Shown one piece after another: positions 1 to 9,180 of a DNA stretch of 64,000 nt. Position 1 is the first letter of the stretch. Each line of letters begins with the position of its first letter. Location of the stretch: positions 158,479,895-158,543,894 of the forward strand of contig CM067082.1 of the NCBI GenBank assembly GCA_034008185.1, given 5' to 3'. The translations under genes were made by a program, and so were the position numbers. The notes beneath the pieces were generated by a model. It was not told where the DNA came from. It did no database searches and saw nothing but the letters and a program-made list of their open reading frames with translations. The DNA comes from Gorsachius magnificus. Its lineage: Eukaryota; Chordata; Aves; Pelecaniformes; Ardeidae.

Positions 1-872
1 CAGCTGAGAGCACGTTTTAAGTTGAAGCCAAAGTCAAAAGTAAGAGAGGAAAATCATGTGCTACTTATTCTCTATTTTTTCAAGCCACTACCTACACCAA
101 GCATTGGTATTTCATTGTTTTGCACTAAATTATAAATTGGAAATAATGACATTCCTTTAGATGCACTGTTTTATGACAGATGTGTAGATTAAGCAACTAA
201 CCCATGACTAAAGAGTTCACGTAAAGCAAAGAACACACACAGGACTGTAAAGCCTCCAGAACAGCCGTAGCTGCTCACGGCTCTCTCAAACTGGTTGGGT
301 CGAAGCTGTTTGTGAGAAGGACCAGCTACCCCAGAAACACTCGCAGCAGTTACAACTGTTGCCGTAGGTTAGGTAAGAAATCGTCGTTTCTTCACAGCCA
401 TGTTTCAGCAGCATGCAGTTTACATGGCAAGGGCAGTGACTGAAAAAACAGAGAAAACCCTGAAGAGCTGCCTCTTCAGTCACCAGCACCCCATTCGCCA
501 AAATAAGCAGGTTTGGGGCTTTTTGGTGGTGGTGGTGGGAAAGACACCTTGTAACAGACCTTAAAACAAGCCTAACACAACACAAAAAGCACAGTAGCAA
601 AAGCACAGTATTTTCTGGGGGAATAATCTGACGACGTCAGTATCCTTCAGCGTGTTCTTCTGCGAGTTTGGCTTCTTTTTTGCTGTTTTGCAAGACTAGA
701 GTTAAGCCAAAAATCAGGAAAAATACTTGAAAGCGAAACTTCATCTGAACATGCCTTTGCTACAAATAAATATAAACGTACAACACCCCTCCAAAACTTT
801 TCAGTTCCTATAAAAATCCAAGCTGAGTTACATTCAAGGGAAAGTACAGGGCAAATCAATAGGGAGAAAACT

Positions 873-935
873 GAATAAATACTAAGTGTGCCTAAATAAA
901 TACTAAATGTGCCTAAATAAATACTAAATGTGCCT
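873..935. repeat. 21-bp tandem repeat, three copies
   Basis: Three copies of a unit close to AAATAAATACTAAATGTGCC plus T. Confidence 0.95.
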
Positions 936-1196
936 AAATACCACCCACTTCTGAGCGTGCAGTGAGAGATCTGGACAAACGAGCCGGGGAGAGTTAAAGG
1001 GGATCAGCGCCGTGCTGGGAAAGGTATACTTTTATGAAGTTTTTAATCTTTGATTTACACACGAGAAGTTTTTGATCCATTTTTGACTGCCAACTAATCA
1101 ATTCTGAGATTGTTTTTTTTTTAAATAAACAGAGATAAGCAGGAAGACAACTATACAAAGCCTTAACTCGCTGGCTGATGCCCTCTGCTCTGCCAC

Positions 1197-1381
1197 CTTC
1201 TTGGCCTCCTGGCAGATAAAAGCTTCCAACAAACTCCCTCACAGCCTTTTTGGGGTCCTCTATCCTTATATGAATTACTCTCCAAGGAGCTGCCACTTCG
1301 TTACACTTTTTGTTGTCACTCTCCAAATGCCGAGGGAGGCGGAATCGAGTCACCTCCACTTTGCTGATGCTCTGGAAAGCT
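1197..1381 (-). CDS. Candidate coding exon, unidentified minus-strand gene
   Basis: After a pyrimidine-rich acceptor (CCCCTGGCCCTCAG) the frame reads AFQSISKVEVTRFRLPRHLE, then SDNKKCNEVAAPWRVIHIR and continues open to a GAAG|GTGGCA donor-like site. Composition and lack of low complexity look protein-like, unlike the neighbouring AT-rich DNA. I do not recognise the protein. It could be a real exon of the gene driven from the 4.9 kb promoter, or a chance open frame. Confidence 0.3.
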
Positions 1382-1841
1382 CTGAGGGCCAGGGGAGACA
1401 GGAACACAAGGGGTTACTGGGAAGACAGATCGTGTGGAATTACATGGATTTCCATCTGAATGACCTCCAGGTTCTGAAGTGGAAGGACTATTAAGGTACA
1501 AAATATTTATTCATGGACAGACAAATAAAGAATAAGTTAATGTAGGAAATGGCAGAATATGTAAGTCTAAGAGACAGCTTTCTTTACTCTCCATCCCTCC
1601 CCCAAGACAGTCGTTCCAGCTATCAGCTTCCACTGAACAGGTTGTCTCAGAGCGGAGAGAACAGCTACTTCAATAAAACAGTTAGAACAAGACTAACCCA
1701 GGATCTCTACAACACAACCAGATCTTAATAAGCGTCTAAGGCTAATTGCTGTCTCCCTCTTTAGAAAACAGCAAACCTGAGAACACTTCACGGATAAAAC
1801 CCCACAAGGTACAAACGTCATTTAGAGGATCCAATACTCAC

Positions 1842-1865
1842 ACTGAACTGCTCAGCAGATACATC
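1842..1865 (-). other. Candidate 24-nt microexon, unidentified minus-strand gene
   Basis: A very good acceptor (TTTTATTCCTGCAG) and a GTGAGT donor enclose 24 nt. Read in phase 2 it gives MYLLSSSV and joins the 1197-1381 block in an open frame. Support is splice signals and phase only; no family was recognised. Confidence 0.25.
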
Positions 1866-2662
1866 CTGCAGGAATAAAACAATAAATAATAAATAAATAA
1901 AACATCACTTGGCTTTACAACATGTGCTCGTCCACTTAGTTACCATACAGAGCCACTGCTGGTTTGGGTCTTTCCTAAGAGGCGATGAAGTCTTGCCAAA
2001 CGCTAGCAGTAGCCAAGCGAGGTAGCCCTGCTTCCCTCTCCTCCGCCCCAAGAGCTCCTCTTGGCAAACATCTAAAGCCACAAACGCCAGCTTCAGGAGA
2101 CAAAGTGACAGAACAAAACGCATTTTTCTACAGAGCCAACAGTTTCACACCATGAACCAGTCCACGTGGGAGCCAGAGAGACGGCTGCGCTCGAACAGGG
2201 GCGCAGAGCCAGGGCAGAGAGCCGGCCATCCCTTTGGCCAACAGCTACCTCTTACCTGGCTCCCCTCTTACCAAATCGCATTTGTCGATGGGCTATGCAA
2301 GTACTACTTTTGGATATAAAATTGAAAAAAAAAAAAGAAAAAAAAAAGCAGTAAAGACCTCTCTTCTCATTACAGCCAGTTTTCAGACTACCGACGGCTT
2401 CACACACAGAAAACCCAACCTGATTGTTTTGCAAGTCGCACGTGTTTGCTGGGAAACGCAGGCACGTCGCCCACCACCGAGATCAGCAGCCCTGCCACAT
2501 CAAAGCTGACACGTACTGCTTCCTAGGGCACTTCAGAAACATCCCTATCGCAAAAGCACTTCAAAGGTGGTTTGGAGTAACACAGAAGACAGTTGTCAGT
2601 GTAGACACTGGGCTTTGGAAAAGCCTTTATCTTTGTAAAGGTGAAAGCTTTCTCATGAAGAG

Positions 2663-3481
2663 TGTATTGGGTTTGCGTGGCGAGGTTTTGGTAGCGGGTA
2701 GGGGCTACAGGGGTGGCTTCTGTCAGAAGCTCCCCCTGTGTCTGACAGAGCCAATGCCAGACGGCTCCAAGGCAGACCTGCTGCTGGCCAAGGCCAAGCC
2801 CATCAGTGACGGTGGTAGTGCCTCTGGGATAACGTATTTAAGAAGGTAAAAAAAACTCCTGCAGAGTGAGAAAAGTGAAAGGATGTGAGCAGAGCAGCCC
2901 TGCAGCCCCACAGATCAGCGCAGCAGGAGGAGGAGCTCCAGGCGCCGGAGCAGATATTCCCTCACAGCCCATGGTGGGGCAGGCTGTCCCCCTGCAGCCC
3001 GGGGAGGACCCCACGCTGGAGCAGTTCATGGAGGACTGTCTGCTGTGGACCCAGGCTGGAGCTGGGAGGAGTGTGAGGAGTCCTGCCCTGGGGAAGGAGG
3101 AGTAGTAGAGACAGCGTGTGATGAACTGATCCCAACCCCCATTCCCTGTCCCCCTGCACCACTCGGGGGGAGGAGGTGGAGAATTCAGGAGTAAAGTTAA
3201 GCCTGGGAAGAAGGGAGGGGTGGGGGGGGAAGAAGGTGCTTTAAGATTCAGGGTTTTTTGTTATTCTCTCCTACTCTGATTTGACTTGTAATAAATTAAA
3301 CTAATTTCCCCAAGCTGAGTCTGTCCTGCCCATGTCAGTAACTGGTGAATGATCTCTCCCTGTCCTTATCTCAACCCAAGAGCCATTTGATATATTTCTC
3401 TCTCCCCTGTCCTGCTGAAGACAGGAGTGATAGAGTGGCTCTGGTGGGCACCTGGCATCCAGATAGGGTCAACCCATCACA
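2663..3481 (+). mobile_element. Solo LTR, ERVL-like, with 5-bp target duplication
   Basis: An 819-bp element begins TGTATTGGG and ends CCATCACA (TG...CA) and is flanked by perfect AAGAG duplications at 2658-2662 and 3482-3486. It contains AATAAA at 3290-3295 about two thirds of the way in, as expected for an LTR R region. No internal retroviral sequence or second LTR adjoins it, so it is a recombined solo LTR. The 5-bp duplication suits ERVL or class I elements. Confidence 0.88.
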
Positions 3482-3486
3482 AAGAG

Positions 3487-4221
3487 AAAAATGTTTGTCC
3501 TGCCACCAACATCAATTTGGTTAGCTCCTTTTTATTAGCGTTACCACAGAACAGCCCTATTCTACCTTTATTTATCAAACCGGGGTTAAACTTTAATCCT
3601 TTCCCTGCCCACAGTTACATCAGGGGGTCTAGCAAAAGGTCACTTGTTCCTACAAACCCATCCTTGCTCATATCCTTAAATCAAGGTGGGTACAGCAGCG
3701 ATACATGGTGGAGCAGCAAGCGCTGCGGAGGTTGCTGAAGCAACTCACGTCACAGATAAACTGCAAACATCTCATAAATACTTCTGACCCACTATACACA
3801 AAAAACCAACACAGAAGAGAAAGCACCATAAAAGCACGTGCAGTAAAGAATACTCGGTGTACAAGATTTCAAGAAAAAAAAAGAAGAAAACAAATATAAA
3901 AGCTCACAAGTAAGATGAGCACAGGATGAAGTCTCCCAACCGTGCGGCCTTCGGACCAAGACTGTTGTTCCCCCCAGGGCTCCAACCATGCCCTCCCAGC
4001 AACACTGGGCTCAGTTTTGGTTTAAGGAAGGAAGCTCGGGGGAAGCCGCCAGGTGATAAGTGACATTTTCTCACTCTTTCACCACAAGAAAAACCCCAAA
4101 CCACCCCATGGTCAGAAGAAGCACTAAGAAAAACAACACTTTAGACTTAAACAACCCACATCTGAGCAGCCAGGCTCCTTCAGCAACTCTGCAAGAAACA
4201 TCCGAGCAGCGCCTCCAGGGG
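3487..4221. other. Non-coding interval between solo LTR and CR1
   Basis: AT-moderate sequence without recognisable coding or repeat content. Confidence 0.5.
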
Positions 4222-4637
4222 AATCCCAGAATGGTTTGGGTTGGCAAAGCCCTTTAAGCTCCCCCAGCCCAGCCGTTCCCCACCCCGCCATCCCACCCCC
4301 AAACCCCGGCCCTCAGCACCGCCTCTGCCCGGCTGTTCAATCCCCCCAGGGCTGGGGACTCGACCCCTTCCCTGGGCAGCCCCTTCCAGCCCCTGACAGC
4401 CCTTGGGGGAAGGAATTGTTCCCCAGGGCCAACCTCACCCTGCCCTGGCACAACTTGAGGCCGGTGCCCCTCGTCCCATCGCCCCTTCCCTGGGACAGAG
4501 CCCGACCCCCCCGGCTCCCCCCTCCTCTCAGGCAGTTGTAGGGAGCCTGAGGGCCCCCGCCCCCCCCAGTCCCCCCCCCCCCGCCGGGGCTCCAGACCCC
4601 TCCCCAGCTCCGCTGCTCTCCTCTGGACATGTCCTAG
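4222..4637 (-). mobile_element. CR1 LINE fragment
   Basis: Truncated CR1 3' end in reverse orientation, beginning at the GGTTTGGGTTGGCAAAGCCC block that marks the end of several copies here. About 70 bp near 4545-4590 is shortened compared with the copy at 59.3 kb, with long C runs at that point. It overlaps the left edge of the CpG-rich promoter. Confidence 0.88.
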
Positions 4638-5330
4638 CACGCCCGGGGCAAGGCCGCGGCAGCCCCGTACTCACCCTGGGGAGGCCGCTGCCCCGCGCCG
4701 CTGCCCCGCGCCGTCCGCCTCGCTCTCCTCGCCGGAGCCGCTGCTGCTACCGGTGGCGGCGGAGGCGCCGCGCCCGGCTCCACAGCGCGGCCTGGCGGCC
4801 CCGGGCGGCGGCCACCCGCCCGGTGGGCAGCGGGCACAGCACGGGGACCGCCGCCGCCGCCATGCGGTGCCGAGAGCGGGGGAGGCGGCGGCACCGCCCC
4901 TCAGGGGGAGCCCAGTGCCCGCGCCTCAGCGCCACCGCAGTGCGCAGGCGCGCGCCAGGTCCGGCAGCCCCGCCTCCTCCCTCCGCCGCCGGTCGCCCAT
5001 TGGCTGCTGGAGCACGCGCTCGCTGTCAGAACCAACCAGAGCGGGTAAATAGTGCCAGCACGTGCTGAGGGGGAGGAGCGGTAAGGCGGGCAGGCGGGAG
5101 AGCCAATCATAACTCTCAGTCCGCGCCCCCCCTCCCCCCCCCGAATCTATATAAGGGGAGGGGGCGAGGCAATCCAAGAGGCGGGCCCGTGGCTGGCCGC
5201 CATCTTGTCGTGGGGCGGGGGCCGCCACAGCGGTCGCTTCCCTCAGGCGCTGAACGGGGCGGGCCTGGCTCGTCCCGCCGTGGGCAGAGCGAAACAAAGA
5301 AGGCATCCAGTACCAGTCCCATTTCCACCG
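4560..5330. promoter_or_regulatory. CpG-rich bidirectional promoter
   Basis: Dense CpG sequence with a perfect NRF1 site TGCGCAGGCGC (4941-4951), an inverted CCAAT (ATTGG, about 4997-5001), CCAAT at 5103-5107, TATATAA at 5148-5154 and a YY1-like GCCGCCATCTTG at 5196-5207. The TATA/CCAAT set points to plus-strand transcription starting near 5180, with a possible first-exon donor CAG|GTAGCT at 5499. NRF1 and a GTGAGT donor on the minus strand (exon end 4675) point to a leftward transcript. Which genes it drives is not certain; DHX30 is one option for the plus side. Confidence 0.65.
4675..4940 (-). other. Candidate first exon of an unidentified minus-strand transcript
   Basis: GC-rich sequence downstream (leftward) of the NRF1 motif, ending in a strong donor GTGAGTA after base 4675. 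Three frames are possible. An ATG at 4894 stays open through the donor (starts MPPPPPLSAPHGGG); an ATG at 4863 (MAAAAVPVLCPLPTG) stops after 38 codons; a third frame has no ATG but contains GSSSGSGEESEADG. I cannot choose between them. SMARCC1, the head-to-head neighbour of DHX30 in mammals, is not recognisable here. Confidence 0.35.
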
Positions 5331-5669
5331 CGGGTCCCATCCTCCACCCTCGATCCATTTTATACGCTAATCCAATTATAAAAGCAACCCAGCCAGTGAT
5401 TAATCCAGCCCAAGTAATGGAAAGTCGACATTCAGCCAACTCCCGTAGGGCTTTCCGTCTTGTCTGGGCATGAGGGAAGAAACCAGGCCTCCACAGCAGG
5501 TAGCTGGGAAACCGCCACCTCCAGAGCAGAATTCTCAGTAGGGGTAATTAAGAATAGGGCACAAAACTGAAAAAAAAAATACAATTTGCCTGCTCAAGCA
5601 AAAAAATAATTAAAAAAAAAAAAAAGCTAAGACTAGAGCCATTTACATCAGCAGATCTCAAAAATACTC

Positions 5670-6038
5670 CATCATTGAAGGCTGCGGGGAGACCTGATTA
5701 GGGCCTTTCAGTATCTAAAGGGGGCCTATAGGAAAGATGGGGAAAATCTTTTTAGTAGGGCCAGCTGTGAGAGGACAAGGGGTAATGGTTTTAAACTAAA
5801 CCAGGGTAGGTTTAGACTGGATATAAGGAAGAAATTCTTTACAATGAGGGTGGTAAAACACTGGAACAGGTTGCCCAGAGAGGTGGTGGAGGCCCCATCC
5901 CTGGGAACATCCAAGGCCAGGTTGGATGGGGCTCTGAGCAACCTGATCTAGTTAGTGATGTCCCTGCTCCCTGCAGGGGGGTTGGACTAGATGACCTCTA
6001 GGGGTCCCTTCCAACCCAAAACATTCTATGATTCTATG
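5670..6038 (+). mobile_element. CR1 LINE 3' fragment
   Basis: Forward CR1 3' end, with the block ACTGGAACAGGTTGCCCAGA, and ending in the ATTCTATGATTCTATGA octamer repeat. It belongs to the same subfamily as the copies at 10.2 and 35.0 kb and is older and more diverged than the GC-rich group. Confidence 0.92.
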
Positions 6039-8324
6039 AAGTCAGGGAAAGCCTCTGCTGGCAGAGGCCATGTGGAAAATTAACATGGCAGCCATGACCA
6101 AAGTCAATGTCTTGGGGTCTGTGGCTTCTACTCTTCCAGCCAACACCTTCCTAAATTTGAATTATCCTTCCACAGTTTCCCTCAGAATAACACCAAGCCC
6201 GCAGGGTTAGCATGACAGTACCAAAAGAGGAATCTGTAAATGCCTGAAAACCACCCAAAGGAATTGCGGAGAGCTCCCAAAGCACACAGACCACCAGAAG
6301 AGACACCAAGACCGCAGAAGCAATGCTTCCACACGTGCTCATCGGAAGGTGGGGTGGTTTATGTTATTTAAGAAGGAACAGCAATACTTCTATTTGAAGT
6401 TTTACTGAAAAAGGTCACAGAATTAGCTATTATACCCTACAGTATTTTATTAGGGGTTTGTGGCAGCTTGATTTATTGATGTAGCAGATTGAGAACATGG
6501 TTTCTAAAAACGTTGTTTAATACCTGATTAAATATTTTTGCCAAAACAAAAAGCCAAAAGCAACATTTAAGACTTTAATGTTCACAGTTGCATCATTTGC
6601 CCCCACAAAACCTATTCCCAAAGGTTTACTTGAGGGTGGTGCAGCTGAAGAGATTGTGTCAGTGCTGGTCGTATTTTCAGGCCAATGTAATTCAGAAGAA
6701 AATTGTATCCTTTGTAACAAATGTTAGACCACAAAAGGGTGCCCGAGACAAGGCAAAAAATGGAAAAAGAAGAAAAAAAGCATTTAAGAAGGTAAAGAGG
6801 AGATGGGATTTTTCCCAGGATCCTCAATGAGCCAGTCCCCTTCAAAGGAATTAAAATTTTTGTATTTCTAATACTAATGTTTAATTGGGAACAGATTATA
6901 AAGTTACTTCCTAGTGTGAGATCTCCCTGGCTGTTTTATAAGTATTTCATATTGGGGCTGGGGGGAAATCCATACACTTTTTTTTTTTCTTGACCAGCGC
7001 AGAACTTAACCCATGTAACTTTTTTTTACTATACCAGAATTGCCCTACACATCCTGTCATGGCTCATCATGAGAGCCATAAAGAGATATTAGAAATGAAA
7101 GCATGGAGTTTCATATAAAAAACCCGAAGACATGATGTATTATCTGCTGACAGTCCAGCCTAACAACTTCCATTAGAGGCACTTTTTGTATTTTTTTAGC
7201 AGCTTGACTGCACAATTTTCTTTCACAATTCCTGGCCTTAATTTAAAAAGCAATTTATCAGTTTGCCCCAGTATCTACTTTTCTGACTTTAATATGTTAT
7301 CCAGATTACCAGCAGCTTTAAAAGGTACAGCAGGGAATTTTAACATCCCCCTTCACAGCAGAGGGGATCAGGAAATGATCTTTCTTAGTTATTCTGATGA
7401 TTACAACTAGTGCACGAGGCCAGACAGATTTTTCTTTTTTGGGTTTGTGATTGATTTTTTTTTTTTAGACCGGCCTCCTGCTTCTAGTGTACGTTAAAGT
7501 ACTTTTTCTGTTAACTACTTGAGTGATTTGTTCATCAAATTCCACCTCAGAAGCTGGATTCTTCTCACACAGCGCTTGTTAGCCTACGTTCCTTGGTTTC
7601 TGTAGAATCTAGCCTTTCCAATTCTGAAATAATGCCGTCCGAGTCAAAAGAGCGCTCGGGGCATGCTGTTTAGCTAGATTGGTTTGCTTGCTTCTCTGCC
7701 TCTTTTTTGGGTAGTTCTGCTCAATTTCCCACAATTCGGTTTCTGTAAGTCATCCTGAAGCTAAATTCCAGTGATTTTCTATTTGACTTTTACTAAGCTA
7801 CGGCACTTTGTCTTTAAGATTTCACAGCAGCTGTTGGTTGCATCCTATGGAGAAAAACAAGATTCCTGACTTTCTAGTAACAATTATGAGCTCAACAATT
7901 GCATTAATGACAACCGAGTATTAATGACAACTGACCTTCTAAGCAAATACTCACAGTAATTTTTCAAGTTAATCCTCACAGCTTCTCCAAAAGCTGTATT
8001 AACCTTTTAATCAGAAAAAGCCTAAGAAAGTGTGGAAACTCTTTCCTCCATGCTACCATATTTTTCAATATCCTGCAGGTATTGTGACAGAAAGAGCAGC
8101 AATCAGTCCGAGTTCTTCTGACAATAAGCTTCTATAAAATTACATTAACACAGCGGTGGGTGTCCTTTGTCTTCAGGACTGCAACAAGAAAAAAAAAAAA
8201 AGTGAAGTATGACCACGTGCAGAACAGTATGAGCAAGCCTGCAAGATAGTCTAACTGGACTGTAAAGGTGTTAGATCTTAAAAGGACTAAAAAGAATTAT
8301 CAGCTACTCGTTTAATTCATGGAA
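6039..8324. other. AT-rich non-coding interval
   Basis: No gene recognised. A Lys/Arg-rich open frame at 6588-6830 (ending KRRWDFSQDPQ) has no ATG-led family match and could be a decayed pseudogene tail or chance. Confidence 0.5.
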
Positions 8325-8887
8325 TGAGTGCTACGGTGCCTGGGTTGGCTGAATATGAGCCAGCAGGGTGCCCAGGTGGCCAAGAGGGCCAGCGGCATCC
8401 TGGCTTGTATCAGGAGTGGTGTGGCCAGCAGGAGCAGGGCAGGGACCGTGCCCCTGTGCTGGGCACTGGGGGGGCGCCCCTCAACTGCTGGGGTTGGGCC
8501 CCCCCTCCCCGGGGGGGCTGGGCTCCGAGAGGGCAGCGGAGCTGGGGAGGGGTCTGGAGCCCCAGGCTGGGCTGGGGGGCGGGGGGGTTCAGGGGGGGCC
8601 CCGGCCCCCACGCCGAGGGGGGGGGCCGGGGGGGCGGGCTCTGCTCCCGGGAAGGGGCGATGGGCGGGGGGAATGGTTTGAAGCTGCCCAGGGCAGGTTT
8701 TGGAAAAATTTTCCTTGGGGAAGGGCCCGGGAGGTGGTGGAGTCCCCATCCCTGGAGGTATTTAAAAGAAGGAGAGATGAGGTGCTGAGGGACAGGGTTT
8801 AGTGGTGGGATGGCAGTGCTAGGTTAACAGTTGGACTCAATGATCTTAAAGGGCTTTTCCAACCGAGGTGATTCTGTGATTCTATGA
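8325..8887 (+). mobile_element. CR1 LINE 3' fragment
   Basis: Forward CR1 3' end of about 560 bp: GGCATCCTGGCTTGTATCAG near the left, then the GC-rich linker, then the GGAGGTATTTAAAAG block and the GATTCTGTGATTCTATGA terminus. It supplies much of the GC content of the adjoining CpG-rich block. Confidence 0.92.
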
Positions 8888-9180
8888 CCGGCTGCCGAGC
8901 CGCTTGAGGCCCCGGGGCCCAAGGCTGGGCCCTGCCGGGCCCAAGGGCGGGGCGGGCTGCCCCGGGCCGGGGCCGGGTTTACCGGCTGGGTGTGGGGCCT
9001 GGGGTGGGGTGCCCTTCCCGCTGGGTTGCACCGCGGGGAGGAGAGCTGCCCGAACGGGGGCCCGAGCGATGGCGGCGTTCAGGGCTGAAGCCCGGCCCTG
9101 GTCTCTGGGTGAGGCCGTGGCGGGCACTGGGAGCAGGAAGACGCAAGGAAAGAGAAGCAGCGTTTGGCCCCTGCGTTACT
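8460..9180 (+). promoter_or_regulatory. CpG-rich island with a possible first exon
   Basis: The left half is CR1-derived (to 8887); 8890-9180 is unique CpG-rich sequence. ATG at 9069 starts MAAFRAEARPWSL and runs into a strong donor CTGG|GTGAGG (exon end 9108, phase 1), which is in phase with DHX30 exon 2. Splicing into the 16597 exon instead would give a stop. Unproven. Confidence 0.35.

Larger units (their letters stand above)
1..2657. other. Left edge: AT-rich non-coding DNA with weak minus-strand exon candidates
   Basis: Apart from the two candidate minus-strand exons (1197-1381 and 1842-1865) and the 21-bp repeat, I see no recognisable gene. The stretch around 2320-2350 is A-rich simple sequence. 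Confidence 0.5.

Noticed and set aside
5116..5473. Minus-strand frame with a hydrophobic stretch (GLITGWVAFIIGLAY) as a small membrane protein
   Set aside because: No ATG begins it and it lies across the promoter and TATA region on the opposite strand. The plus frame over the same bases is equally open.
6588..6830. Lys/Arg-rich 80-codon frame as a small gene
   Set aside because: AT-rich setting, no start context, no splice logic and no recognised family; both strands read equally well.
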